From JALYZC01 sp963725645 (GTDB lineage: Bacteria > Actinomycetota > Thermoleophilia > Solirubrobacterales > Solirubrobacteraceae): DNA of 64,000 nt. Position 1 is the stretch's first letter. Each line of letters starts with the position of its first letter. Location of the stretch: assembly GCA_963725645.1 (NCBI GenBank), contig CAVRZD010000005.1:124001-188000 (forward strand), given 5' to 3'. Positions 47,883-57,863 of the stretch are shown here, piece after piece. A program made the translations under genes and the position numbers. The notes under the pieces were generated by a model, which ran no database searches, had not been told where the DNA came from, and saw nothing but the letters and a program-made list of their open reading frames with translations.

Positions 47883-48882
47883 GGCCGCGGCAGCCTACCC
47901 GGAGGCTCGACAGCGCAGCACGGCGCTGCATTCGGGATGCTTCCGCGCTGTGCCGACTCCACGGTCCCCCCTCAACCGGCGCCTGGCCCGCGCCCGCCGG
48001 CTGCTCGCCGCCGCGGGCGAGGAGAGCTTCGTCCTCCCGGGCCGTTCGGAGCGGACGCGCTGGATCTACCCGGCGCTGGCCGAACTGACCCGCCGCTACG
48101 CGGAGGCGCCGGCTCCGACGAAGGCGGAGACCGCGCTGGAGGCGGCCGGCGGTCTGACGCGGTTCGAGTACCGCGTGTTCTCCCAGAACGGCGAGGACGG
48201 CGTCCTCGCCGAGCTCCTCCGGCGCGCCGGCGTGACGCGGCCGGGGTCGTTCGTCGAGTTCGGCGTGCAGAGCGGGCGTGAGGGCAACTGCGTGTTCCTC
48301 GCGGACGTGCTCGGTTGGAGCGGCCTGTTCATGGAGATGGCCGAGGACCAGCACGCGGCGCTCGAGCGCAAGTACCGCGCCAACCCGCGGGTGCGCACCC
48401 AGCGCGCCCAGGTGACCGCGGACAACGTCGAGGACCTGTTCGCGCGGGGCGGGGTGCCGGAGGAGCCCGATGTCGTCTCGATCGACGTCGACGGGCCGGA
48501 GTACTGGATCTGGCAGGCGCTGCGTCGCTTCCGCCCGCGCGTGGTCGTCGTCGAGTACAACAGCTCCCTCGATCCCGCGACCCGGCTCGTCCAGCCCGCC
48601 GACGCTCCGGCGGGGTGGAGCGGAACGGACCACTACGGCGCGTCGCTGGGGGCGCTCGACGCCCTGGCCGAGGAGAAGGGCTACCAGCTCGCCCACACCG
48701 AGCTCGCGGGCGTGAACGCCTTCTTCGTGCGAGCCGACCTCGACATCGAGCTGCCGCCGCGGGACGCGATCCCGGCGCGCGCCCCCAACCACTTCCTCGC
48801 CGGGCACGCGCACGTGCCCGATCCCGGCGGGCTCGAGTACGTGGACCTCGACGCGCCGGCCGGCAGCGGGGTGCACGGCTGA
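47881..48882 (+). CDS. FkbM family methyltransferase
   Basis: 333 aa from ATG at 47881; a GTG at 47950 (VPTPRSPLNRRL) is a more usual start because the first 23 residues are low complexity and overlap the divergent gene start. RFEYRVFSQNGEDGVLAELLRRAG, FVEFGVQSGREGNCVFLA (SAM motif I), FMEMAEDQHAALERKY, and DVVSIDVDGPEYWIWQAL fit FkbM-type SAM methyltransferases, which often methylate sugars. Directly followed by the AftD-like gene. Confidence 0.82.
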   Translation: MAAAAYPEARQRSTALHSGCFRAVPTPRSPLNRRLARARRLLAAAGEESFVLPGRSERTRWIYPALAELTRRYAEAPAPTKAETALEAAGGLTRFEYRVFSQNGEDGVLAELLRRAGVTRPGSFVEFGVQSGREGNCVFLADVLGWSGLFMEMAEDQHAALERKYRANPRVRTQRAQVTADNVEDLFARGGVPEEPDVVSIDVDGPEYWIWQALRRFRPRVVVVEYNSSLDPATRLVQPADAPAGWSGTDHYGASLGALDALAEEKGYQLAHTELAGVNAFFVRADLDIELPPRDAIPARAPNHFLAGHAHVPDPGGLEYVDLDAPAGSGVHG

Positions 48883-51800
48883 GGCTCCGCCGGGACAGCG
48901 CGATCCCGCTCGGGCTGGCCGCCGGCGCCTTCGTCCTGGCCATCCTGCAGCGTCCCGGCCTGGCGTCGTCGGACACCAAGATCGACCTCCACGTCTCGCC
49001 GGGCCGCTTCCTCAGCGACGTCGCGTCGGTCTGGACGCCGTCTGGCTCGCTCGGCCACGTGCAGGGCGGCCAGTACGGCGGCTACCTGTTCCCGATGGGG
49101 CCGTTCTTCGCCGGCCTGCACGCGATCGGGCTGTCGCCCTGGCTGATCGACCGGCTGTGGCTGGGCCTCCTGCTGGCGCTGTCCGCCTGGGGCATCGTGC
49201 GCCTGATCGACGACCTGCTGCAGGGGCGCTACGGCCCGCACCGCGGGGTCGCGCATCTGGCGGCCGGGGCGATCTTCCTGCTCAACCCCTACGTGGTGGT
49301 CTTCGCCAACCGCACGAGCGTGACGCTGCTCGGCTACGCCGCGCTGCCGTGGCTGCTGCTGGCCGTCCACCGCGGCGTGCGCACGCCCGGGCGGTGGTGG
49401 TGGCCGGCGGCGTTTGCGCTGCTCGTCACGTCCACCGGCGGCGGGGTGAACGCCGCGGTGACGGGCTGGATCCTGCTCGCGCCGCTGCTGCTGTTCGTCT
49501 ACGAGCTCGGCATCGTCGGTGTCCCGTGGCGGGACGCGCGCGCCTTCGCCTGGCGCGCCGCGGTGGTCACGCTCGGCGCCTCGCTGTGGTGGATCGGGCC
49601 GATCCTCGTGCAGGCCCTGTACGGGATCGACTTCCTCAAGTTCACCGAGCAGCCGGGCACCATCTGGGGGACCACGAGCCTGCCGGAGAGCCTGCGGCTG
49701 ATGGGCTACTGGCTCTCCTACATCGACGTCGGCTTCACCGGGACGACGCGGCTGTTCTTCGACGACGCGCACGTCCTGCTCTTCTCCGTCCCGGTGGTCA
49801 CCGCGACGCTGCTCGTGCCCGCACTCGCGCTCGCGGGCTTCGGCTGGACGCGGCGCTGGCGCTACGGGCCCTTCTTCCTGGCGCTGTGCCTGCTCGGGCT
49901 CCTGCTGATGGCGGCCGGGTTCCCCGAGGGCACGCCCCTGCGCCGCGGGTTGACGTTCATCTACAACCACGTCTCCTTCGTCCAGTTCCTGCGGACCACC
50001 TACAAGGTCGGACCGCTCGTCGCGCTCTCCCTGGCCGTGCTGGGGGGCGCGGGCGCCGCGGAGGCGTGGCGACGAATCGGGCCCGCCCGCCTGGCGCGGC
50101 CGCTGCTGGCCGCCGGCGCGGCGGCGCTGCTCGCGCTGGCCGCGTGGCCGCTGACCACCGGTCGCGCCGTCGATCGACCAGGTCACGTGGAAGGCGATCC
50201 CCACGGCGTGGACGCACGCCGCCGGCGAGCTCGACCGCACGCTCCCGCGCAACACCCGTGCCGTTGTGATGCCCGGCCAGCTGTTCGCGTTCTACCGCTG
50301 GGGCGGAACGGTGGACTCGATCCTGCCCGCGCTGACGAAGCGGCCGGTCGCCGTGCGCAACGTCGTCCCGTACGCCGACCTGCACGCCATCGACCTGCTC
50401 TGGACCGTGGACAGCCTCGTCCAGCAGCAGCGCCTCTATCCCGGCCAGCTGCGCCCGCTGCTCGGCCTGCTGGGGGCGGGCGCCCTCGTCGTCGGCTCCG
50501 ACGACGACCTCGACCGCAGCGGCGCCGTCCATCCCGTGGACGCCGCGCGGGTGCTCGACGGGCAGGGCTTCGCGCGCCCCGACCGAGCCTACGGACCGAT
50601 TCGCCGGCTCGGTGCGCCGCCGGGCGAGCTCGGCGAGGCGGCCGCACTCCCCGAGGTCCGCCGTTACGACCTGCATCCGACGCGCCCGATGGTGCGCGTG
50701 GAGCCCGCCGGCCCCGCCACCGTCGTCGACGGCGCGGCCGAGGCGCTCACCGGGCTGGCCGCGCTCGGCGCGCTCCCCGCCGACAGGCCGCTGTTCTACG
50801 CCGCCGACCGCACTCCGGCGCAGATCCGGGCCGCCGCCGCGGAAGGTGCCGAGGTCGTGGTCACGGACACCAACCGCCGACGAATCTTCGCGACCTCGCG
50901 ACTGGCCGAGAACACGGGGCCCACGCTGGCCGCCGCCGACCCCATGTCGGCGGACGCCGCCGAGCTCAACCCGTTCGCCGCCCGCGGGCGCGCGGCGCAG
51001 ACGGTGGCCGTCTACCGCGGCGTGCGGTACGTGCGATCGCCCGAATCGCCGGGGTTCTCGCTCTTCCCCGAGCATCGGCCGTTCGCCGGCGTCGACGGCT
51101 CCGCGGCGACGGCGTGGATCGCCGACAGGACCCTGACGCCGGCGCAGCGTTGGATCGAGATCGGGTTCAACGCGCCGCGTGACGTCGACCACGTCGACGT
51201 CCTGCCCTACGACGACGAGCGCGCGGTCGTGGACGTGCTCGAGGTCGCCGGTCGGAACTTCCGCGTGCATCCGGGCTGGAACCGCCTCGCCCTGCACCTC
51301 CACCGCGTGCGCTCGCTGCGTCTCCGCATCGCCAGGACGCACCTCCCGCACGAGCCGGGCGGGGCCGGCGGGCTGACCGAGGTGCGCATCCCGGGCGTGT
51401 CGGTCACAGAGGCGCTGCGCCCGCCGGTCGTGGCCGAGCGCGCCCTGCACGGACAGGACCTGGCGCGGACGCCGCTGGCCTACGTGCTCGCCCGCACGAC
51501 GGGGGACGCGCCCTTCCGGCGCGCCGCGGTGACCGGGCCCCAGACGGCCCAGGACGCGCGCAACCGCGGGGACGGCGAGGCGGCGATCGCTCGGCTGATC
51601 GATCCGCCGGCCGCCCGGAGCTGGCGTCTGGACGCGTGGACCTCGCCCGCGCCGTCCACGCCGGACTCCCTCCTGGATCGCCTGGCCGGCCTTCGCTCCG
51701 CGGTCCGCTTCGACAGCTCGAGCCGGTACGAGAACCAGCCGCGCTACCGCGCGTCGGGCGCCTTCGACGCGGCCGGTGGTCGCGCGTGGGTGAGCGATTA

Positions 51801-53164
51801 CATCATCGGCCGCGCGGCCTGGATCGGCTGGAGCTCGCCCGCGCCCCTGACCGTCTCGCGCCTGCGCCTGCGGCCGGCGCCGCTCCACGTGCGCTTCCCC
51901 ACGCGGGTGCGCGTGGCTTGGCCGGGCGGCGTCACCCCCGTGCTGGCCGTCGGCCCCGGCGGGGACGTGCTGCTGCCGCGGCCGGTCCGCGCGCGCTCGA
52001 TTCCGGATCGACGTGGTCGACGCACGCTTTCCGCCGGGCACCAGCGCCGCACAGCGCAAGCGGCGCGCGGTCGCCGTGGGCGAGATCGCCGTCCCCGGAC
52101 TGCCCGCGGTCCGGGTTCCCAGGTCGGGGCCGCTGCGCTCGAGCTGCGCGCTGGCCGGCGTCGAGTTGGGCGGACGCACCATCGGCCTCCAGCCGTCCGG
52201 CACGGTGGGAGACCTCGACGCCGGCCGTCCGCTTCGCGCACGGGGCTGCGGGCCTCCGGCTTCCCTGGCCGCGGGGCCGCAGGAACTGCGATCGACGCCA
52301 GGACCGTTCCGCGTGGACCTCCTGCGGCTGCGCTCGGCCGCGCCCGCCGGCGCCGTGGCGCCGTTCGGCGGCGGCCGGGTGGTCGACCCCGGTCGTCAGG
52401 GCCGTGGCCGCTACACCGGCGTCCGACTGGCCACGCAGCGAACGGGTTGGCTGGTGCTCGGGGAGAGCTTCAACCGTGGCTGGCGTGCCTCGTGCGACGG
52501 CCGCGACCTCGGCCCGCCCAGCGTGATCGACGGCTACGCCAACGGGTGGCGGCTGCACCGCGCGTGCCGCGCCGCGAGCTTCACGTTCGCGCCCGGGACG
52601 GTGGTCGACTGGGGCTACTGGGCGTCGGTGCTCGTGTGCCTCGCGCTCGCCGGGATCCTGCTCCTGCGGCGCCCGGGCCGGGCGCGCCGCGCGCCGAACG
52701 ACGGCGTCGAGCTACCCGCCGCGGACCGCCCGGAGGCCTGGCCGCTGCCGCAGGCGGCGCTCGGCGGCGTGGCCGCCGGGGTGGTGCTCGGTTTCGTCTT
52801 CGCCCTGCGCTCGGCGCCGCTGATCGCGGTGGCCGTGGCGGTGATCCTGTGGCGCGGACTGGGCGCGCGGGCGCTGACGGCCGCGGCCGCCGTGCTGCTC
52901 GTCGTCGCCGTGCCGGTCCTCGATCTGCTCGTCGGCTCGCCGGACCTGCCCGACCGCCACTTCAACTACCCGGTGGACAAGATCAGCGCGCACTGGCTCA
53001 CCGTGGCCGCCGTCGTGCTGCTGATGGCGGCGCTGTGGCGGACGCTGCGAGCGGCCGCGCGGCGGCGCCCCGGCGAGCCGTCCCAGCCGCCGCCGGCCGC
53101 GGTCAGTACGGCCACGGCCCCTCGCGATGACCCAGCGCCCGCGCCACGCGGTGCGCCCCGATGA
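48879..53164 (+). CDS. AftD-like alpha-(1->3)-arabinofuranosyltransferase (two insertions, start unresolved)
   Basis: About 1427 aa after removing extra bases at 50171/50172 (GT[C/G]) and 51999/52000 (TC[G/A]). N-terminal GT-C part with about 11 helices: DTKIDLHVSPGRFLSDVASVWTPSGSLGHVQGGQYGGYLFPMGPFFAG, LIDDLLQG, GYAALPWLLLAVHRG, then QLFAFYRWGGTVDSI. A very large external part with beta-sandwich/discoidin-like segments (GSAATAWIADRTLTPAQRWIEIGFN, and later SSRYENQPRYRASGAFD) precedes three C-terminal helices. This is the DUF3367/AftD architecture known from mycobacterial arabinan synthesis. No ATG/GTG/TTG exists between the FkbM stop and the first helix; the CTG at 48879 is a placeholder. 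Confidence 0.82.
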
Positions 53165-53840
53165 CGATCGCCGCCTTGACGGCGAGGTTGCGCGCGAACC
53201 ACGCGAGCTGCGCGACCTGGCGTGCGGCGTTTGCCACTCGCTCCCGCCCGTGCAGCGGCTCACGGCGATACTCGGCCAGCGAGCCGTCGCGACCGGCGTA
53301 GCGCCACCGGCCCGAGCCGAACAGCAGGCGCGCGAGCGCCAGCGTGACGCCGACCGACGAGAAGGCGTCGTGGATCAGCATCGTCCCGCCGGCGGGGACC
53401 CGGGCGCCCCACCTGGCGATGTCGTCGCGGGCCGGCGCGTAGCGATGCGCTCCGTCGACGTACAGCAGCTCGACCGGCCCCTCGACGGCTCCGAGCGCCG
53501 ACTGCGACGCTGCGCGGACGTGGCGGACCTGCTCGCTCACCCGCGCCCGCTCCAGGTTCGCCACGAACGCCTGGTGGTCGGCCTCGCCCTCGTCGCGGCT
53601 GCCGTGGATCTGCTGCGGGCCGCGATCGTTGCCGGCGTGCGGGTCGATGGCGACCACCTCGACGCCGTCGGCGGCGCCGCGGGCCAGCACGATCGCCGAG
53701 CGTCCCCGGTAGGAGCCGATCTCGACGACCTTCGCGCCGGGCCGCAGCGACCGGGCGCGCTCCCACAGCCGGCGCGCCTGCGCGTCGGTCATCCATCCTT
53801 CGACGCCGGCGACGGCATGCAGCGCATCGTCGAAGCTCAT
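53103..53840 (-). CDS. Class I SAM-dependent methyltransferase (CmcI/Methyltransf_24-like)
   Basis: 245 aa. VVEIGSYRGRSAIVLARGAAD near residue 38 is motif I, VVAIDPHAGNDRGPQQIHG the acidic loop, VELLYVDGAHRYAPARDDIARWGARVPAGGTMLIHDAFSSVGVT the metal/substrate part typical of Methyltransf_24. The C-terminal stretch is amphipathic and basic. Its ATG overlaps the stop of the upstream fusion gene (ATGA), so it is coupled to it. Its 3' end overlaps the end of the AftD-like gene by 62 bp. Confidence 0.82.
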   Translation of the reverse strand: MSFDDALHAVAGVEGWMTDAQARRLWERARSLRPGAKVVEIGSYRGRSAIVLARGAADGVEVVAIDPHAGNDRGPQQIHGSRDEGEADHQAFVANLERARVSEQVRHVRAASQSALGAVEGPVELLYVDGAHRYAPARDDIARWGARVPAGGTMLIHDAFSSVGVTLALARLLFGSGRWRYAGRDGSLAEYRREPLHGRERVANAARQVAQLAWFARNLAVKAAIVIGAHRVARALGHREGPWPY

Positions 53841-56233
53841 GCCGGCACGGCGGCCTGCGACGGCGCAGCCGATGTGCGCGTCCGCAGGCACAGCACGAGC
53901 ATCCCGGCCGCCCCCACGCACTGGACGAGGAGCACCATCGCGGCGAAGGCCTCGAGCCCCGCGGGCGCCGAGGCGAGCAGGACGGGCTCGGCCGCCACGA
54001 TCCCCGCCAGCAGGAACAGGAACTTGTACTGGAAGAGGGCGAGCATGTACTGGGCGCCCAGGTTGACCATGGCCAGGAGGCTCATGGCCAGCCCGAGGAG
54101 CAGCAGCGCGCTGGCCGCCTGCTCGAAGTCCGGTCCGAGCGCGACGCGCAGGAGCAGGTCCGGTACCGCGGCGAAGATCGCGAGCACCGGTAACGCCACC
54201 GCGCCGACGATGCCTGCCGCCCGGACGAGCACCGGCCGCGGGTCGCGCCCCTCGGCGGCGCGGCGAGCCGCCTCCGGCAGGAGGTAGATCGCGATGCCCA
54301 CGGCGACCCAGATCGCCACCTTGGCCGCGGTGGCCGCCCCGGCGTAGGCCCCCGCGGCCTTCTTGGAGGCGTACAGGGGGATCATGAACACGTCGATGTT
54401 CTGCAGCAGGAACACCAGGGTGAGCGCTCCCAGCGGGGCCCAGGCGGAGGAGATCAGGCCCGCCAGCGTGCGGCGCGGCGCTCCCTCGGGCGGGCCGAGT
54501 CGACGGCGCAGGACGACGCCGAGCGCGAACGACATGCAGACCCACGCGATCGGCAGGCCGAGGAAGGCGCCGGTGACCCCGGCGCCGAGCGCGACCAGGA
54601 CGAGCGCGGAGCCGAGCCGGACCACGGCCTCGCCGAAGATCGAGATGCCGACGGGCTTGTAGGCGTGCAGCCCGCTGAGCACCCCGCGCTCGAGCGACAG
54701 GAACAGCCACAGCGCTGCGAGCGGCAGCGTGGCCGCCGCCGCCCATTCCTGGTCCACGCTCATCAGCGAGGCGAGCTGGTGGCGCGCCAGCGCCGAGATC
54801 AAGGCCAGCGCCACGAGGGCGATCGCCAGGTGGCGGCCCCAGGAGGCGAGCGCGGCGGCGAGGGTGCGTCCGGTCCCCAGCCGCCCGAGCGCGACCTCGC
54901 GCGCCGCCGCGGTCTGCAGCGCGATGCCGGGAACGTTGAGGATGACCATCGCCGTGACGAGGCGGACGAGTGAGCCGTAGGAGGCCGCCCCGAGGATGTG
55001 GGCGAAGGCGGCGACGAAGATCGCCTGCACGGCGTTGGCCGCCATCGAGGCCAGCGCGAGGCCGGCGGCCTTCAGTGTCTGCGAGCGCCGGAGGGTCTCG
55101 CGCAGGCCCTCGCGCTCGGCCTCCGCCGCGGTCGAGAGGACGTTGAGGCTCCCATGGGCGGTGTTCTCCCACGTCAGGCTTCGCGCCCGTACCTCGGCCG
55201 CCTCGCCGAGGCGCTCGCGGAGCTCGGGGCGCTCGACGATGTCGCGTACCTTGACCGTCAGCTCGTCGACGTCGTCGGCGAGCATCCCGGTCTCGCCGTC
55301 GACGATCGACTCGGGGAGCCCGCCGACGCGCAGCGCGGCGCTGGGCGTTCCGCACGCCGCCGCCTCGGTCACGGTCAGACACCAACCCTCGGCGCTCGAG
55401 GCGGTCAGGGCGACCCACGCGCGGGCGTAGATCTCCGGCTTGTCGTCCTCGTCGATGAACCCGAGCAGGCGTACGCGGTCGCCCAGCCCGCGCTCGGCGA
55501 TCTCCTGCTCGAGCACGGGCCGGTGGTCCCCGGCGCCTGCGATCTCGAGGCGCGCCTCCGGGATCGCCTCGAGCACGTCGAGCACGTTCTCGATCCGCTT
55601 GTACTGCTTCAGGCGCCCGAGGTAGAGCAGCAACGGAGTGGGGGAGCGCTCGCCGCGATGGAACTGCTCCGGCTCGACGCCGAGATAGGTGACGTGGATG
55701 TGCTCCGCGGGGACGCCGACGGCGACGAGGTCGCGGCGGGCCGCGTCGGAGATGGTGAGGAAGGGCGTCCCGCGGTAGAGGAGGCGGAGCGGGATGGTCT
55801 CGAGCAGCCAGGCTGCGATCGCGCCGCGGCGGCCCAGCTCCTCGACGTACATGCGCCGGTGCACGTGATGGACGAGGGCCACCCGCGGCTTGCGCAGCCA
55901 CAGCGGCGTGAAGAACGCGATCCCGTTGATCACCTCGAGCACGACGTCGGCGTCGCGCCCCACCTTTCCTCGCAGGACGGCCCAGGCCGCACGCGGGAAC
56001 ACGGTCAGCCGCGTCCCCACTCGATGCACGGTGAGCAGGGGTCCGAGCCGCTCCTCGCGCTGCGCGCCGGGGTAGGCGCCGGCGACGACGGTGACGCGGT
56101 GGCCCCACGCCACCCAGCGGGCGACCTGGCCGTAGAGGTTCGTCCCGGTGCCCCCGCCCTGCGGGTGCGTCCAATCGCGGTCGGTGAGGATCAGGATGTG
56201 CCGGGCGCGGCCCCGCAGTTCGGCGTCTGACAT
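53837..56233 (-). CDS. GT4 glycosyltransferase fused to a MOP-type polysaccharide flippase
   Basis: 798 aa in one uninterrupted frame. Residues about 10-385 are a GT-B glycosyltransferase: ILILTDRDWTHPQGGGTGTNLYGQVARWVAWGH, NGIAFFTPLWLRKPRVALVHHVHRRMY, LLLYLGRLKQYKRIENVLDVL, and SSAEGWCLTVTEAAACGTPSAALRVGGLPESI with the E-X7-E-type motif. After a linker (about 385-410) residues about 410-785 hold 11-12 transmembrane helices of a Wzx-like flippase (AGLALASMAANAVQAIFVAAFAHILGAASYGSLVRL). The fusion joins a late glycosyl transfer to translocation of the product. Leaderless -10 TACCTT 7 nt upstream. Confidence 0.88.
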   Translation of the reverse strand: MSDAELRGRARHILILTDRDWTHPQGGGTGTNLYGQVARWVAWGHRVTVVAGAYPGAQREERLGPLLTVHRVGTRLTVFPRAAWAVLRGKVGRDADVVLEVINGIAFFTPLWLRKPRVALVHHVHRRMYVEELGRRGAIAAWLLETIPLRLLYRGTPFLTISDAARRDLVAVGVPAEHIHVTYLGVEPEQFHRGERSPTPLLLYLGRLKQYKRIENVLDVLEAIPEARLEIAGAGDHRPVLEQEIAERGLGDRVRLLGFIDEDDKPEIYARAWVALTASSAEGWCLTVTEAAACGTPSAALRVGGLPESIVDGETGMLADDVDELTVKVRDIVERPELRERLGEAAEVRARSLTWENTAHGSLNVLSTAAEAEREGLRETLRRSQTLKAAGLALASMAANAVQAIFVAAFAHILGAASYGSLVRLVTAMVILNVPGIALQTAAAREVALGRLGTGRTLAAALASWGRHLAIALVALALISALARHQLASLMSVDQEWAAAATLPLAALWLFLSLERGVLSGLHAYKPVGISIFGEAVVRLGSALVLVALGAGVTGAFLGLPIAWVCMSFALGVVLRRRLGPPEGAPRRTLAGLISSAWAPLGALTLVFLLQNIDVFMIPLYASKKAAGAYAGAATAAKVAIWVAVGIAIYLLPEAARRAAEGRDPRPVLVRAAGIVGAVALPVLAIFAAVPDLLLRVALGPDFEQAASALLLLGLAMSLLAMVNLGAQYMLALFQYKFLFLLAGIVAAEPVLLASAPAGLEAFAAMVLLVQCVGAAGMLVLCLRTRTSAAPSQAAVPA

Positions 56234-56240
56234 CGCCGGG

Positions 56241-56246
56241 AAGGTA
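56241..56246 (-). promoter_or_regulatory. Leaderless-type -10 box (TACCTT) for the GT-flippase fusion gene
   Basis: Minus-strand TACCTT ends 7 nt before the ATG at 56233. Divergent from the LANTG protein gene. Confidence 0.55.
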
Positions 56247-56275
56247 CCGAAGCGCTCTGGTGCCGGGCGGTGCTC

Positions 56276-56281
56276 TACTCT
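56276..56281 (+). promoter_or_regulatory. Candidate -10 box (TACTCT) for the LANTG protein gene
   Basis: TACTCT ends 9 nt before the ATG at 56291 (12 nt before the next ATG at 56294), so the transcript would have almost no leader. Confidence 0.45.
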
Positions 56282-56290
56282 GTCGCGTCG

Positions 56291-56725
56291 ATGATGCGTA
56301 GGCGCTGCACCATCCTGTTCGCGCTCGGCGCGATGGCGGTTCCCGTGGCGGTCGCGCCGGCGGCCCACGCCCAGGGGGCGGGCGACCAGCAGTACCAGGA
56401 TCCGTTCGGCTCGCAGGGCTCCGGCGGGAGCGGCTCGTCCGGCGGCGGCTCCTCCGGGGGCGGTTCCTCCGGCGGCGGCTCGTCCTCGTCGGGCTCGTCC
56501 TCGTCGGGTTCCTCGTCGTCGGGCTCGTCGAGCTCGGGCTCGACCGGGAGCAACGCGTCCCAGTTCTCGAACTCGCCGCCCAGCGGCTCCTCGAGCTCCT
56601 CGGGCCGTCAGCTCGCGAACACCGGCCAGGACACCGGCATCATCGCGCTCGCGGGCTTCGGCCTGCTGCTCACCGGCGCCGGGCTGCGCCTGCGCGTGCG
56701 CGAGGCGCCGCGCCGCACCCGGTGA
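56291..56725 (+). CDS. Small LPxTG-type surface protein with Ser/Gly stalk
   Basis: 144 aa from ATG at 56291 (GTG at 56270 is less likely because the -10 box would fall inside the gene). A signal peptide (about 1-28) is followed by a Ser/Gly-rich low-complexity stalk (about 45-110), an LANTG sortase motif near 114-118, a hydrophobic helix and a basic tail. No globular domain is seen; it may be a spacer or a wall decoration. It overlaps tsaE by 4 bp. Confidence 0.75.
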   Translation: MMRRRCTILFALGAMAVPVAVAPAAHAQGAGDQQYQDPFGSQGSGGSGSSGGGSSGGGSSGGGSSSSGSSSSGSSSSGSSSSGSTGSNASQFSNSPPSGSSSSSGRQLANTGQDTGIIALAGFGLLLTGAGLRLRVREAPRRTR

Positions 56726-57153
56726 CGGCGGGCGACCGGGTCGCCGAAACCTCCAGCGCAGCTGAGACGGAGGCCCACGCCGCCGCGATCGCGCGCGGCC
56801 TCGACCCGGGGGACGTCGTGCTCGTCTCCGGCGAGCTGGGGGCGGGGAAGACGACCTGGGTCCGCGGCGCCGCTCGCGCCCTCGGCGTCGCGGCGCCGGT
56901 GACCAGCCCCACGTTCACGATCGGGAGCCGCTACGCCGGCCGCGTGCCGGTCGCCCACGTCGACCTCTACCGGCTCGACCACATCGACGCCGAGGACCCC
57001 GGGCTCCTCGCCGACTACCTGACGCCGGACGCGATCGCATTCGTCGAATGGCCCGAGCACGCGACCTGGAGCGGCGCCCCCAGGCTGCGAGTCCACCTCG
57101 AGCACCGAGGCGGAGACCGCCGCCGCATCACGACGCTGACGCCTGATGCCTGA
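56722..57153 (+). CDS. tsaE: tRNA t6A biosynthesis ATPase TsaE
   Basis: 143 aa from a GTG overlapping the previous stop. TsaE is the P-loop ATPase of the t6A37 tRNA-modification complex with TsaB and TsaD. Walker A SGELGAGKTTWVRG near residue 36, SPTFTIGSRYAG, HVDLYRL and FVEWPEHA are all typical. It overlaps tsaB by 8 bp. Confidence 0.94.
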   Translation: MTAGDRVAETSSAAETEAHAAAIARGLDPGDVVLVSGELGAGKTTWVRGAARALGVAAPVTSPTFTIGSRYAGRVPVAHVDLYRLDHIDAEDPGLLADYLTPDAIAFVEWPEHATWSGAPRLRVHLEHRGGDRRRITTLTPDA

Positions 57154-57850
57154 TGCCTTCCCCATCCTCGCCTTCGACACCGCCACGCCGGCGACGGTGG
57201 TCGCGGCGGCAGCCGACCCCGCTCACGTGGTCGTTCGCCGTCACGACCCGGGCCCGGGCGAGCGGCCCGCCCACGCGACCGCGCTGCTGACGCTCGTCGA
57301 CGAGGCGCTCGCCGCCGCCGGCCTCGAGCTGGGGGAGGTGGAGCGGCTCGGCGTCGGGACGGGGCCGGGCTCCTTCACCGGGCTGCGGATCGGCCTGGCG
57401 ACGGCGCGCGCGCTGGCGCAGGCGCTCGCGCTGCCGCTCGCGCCGGTCTCGAGCCTGGCGGCGCTCGCCGCGGGCGCCGTCGCCGAGGCCGGGGAGGACC
57501 AGGCGGTGCTGGCGGTGATCGACGCCGGCCGCGGCGAGGGGTTCGCGCTCGCGTTTCGCGGCGGGCGGGCGCTGGGCGAGCCGGCCGCGCTGGGCCCCGA
57601 GGCGCTGGCGGACGCGGCCGCCTCGCTCGCGACGGGGCCGGAGACGCCGCTGGCGGTGGGGGGCGGCGCGGTACGATTTCGGGCACAGCTGCGAGCGGCC
57701 GGGGCGGCGGTCCCGGCGGCCGAGTCGCCGCTGCACCGCCTGGACGGGCGCCATCTGTGCCGTCTGGCGGGCGCGGCGGAGGCGGCCGACCGCGACGCGG
57801 TCCTCCCGCACTACGTGCGGGCCCCGGACGCCACGCCACACCCCCGCTGA
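57146..57850 (+). CDS. tsaB: tRNA t6A biosynthesis protein TsaB
   Basis: 234 aa. An ASKHA-fold partner that binds TsaD. LAFDTATPATVVAAA opens the protein, GVGTGPGSFTGLRIGLATARALA near residue 71 is the family signature, and a variable C-terminal half follows. Overlaps tsaE; 13 bp before rimI. Confidence 0.93.
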   Translation: MPDAFPILAFDTATPATVVAAAADPAHVVVRRHDPGPGERPAHATALLTLVDEALAAAGLELGEVERLGVGTGPGSFTGLRIGLATARALAQALALPLAPVSSLAALAAGAVAEAGEDQAVLAVIDAGRGEGFALAFRGGRALGEPAALGPEALADAAASLATGPETPLAVGGGAVRFRAQLRAAGAAVPAAESPLHRLDGRHLCRLAGAAEAADRDAVLPHYVRAPDATPHPR

Positions 57851-57863
57851 CCCCATCCCGATC

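Noticed and set aside
56411..56545. Repeat array in the Ser/Gly-rich stretch as a possible CRISPR
   Set aside because: It is an in-frame coding low-complexity stalk with no spacer-repeat structure and no cas genes nearby.
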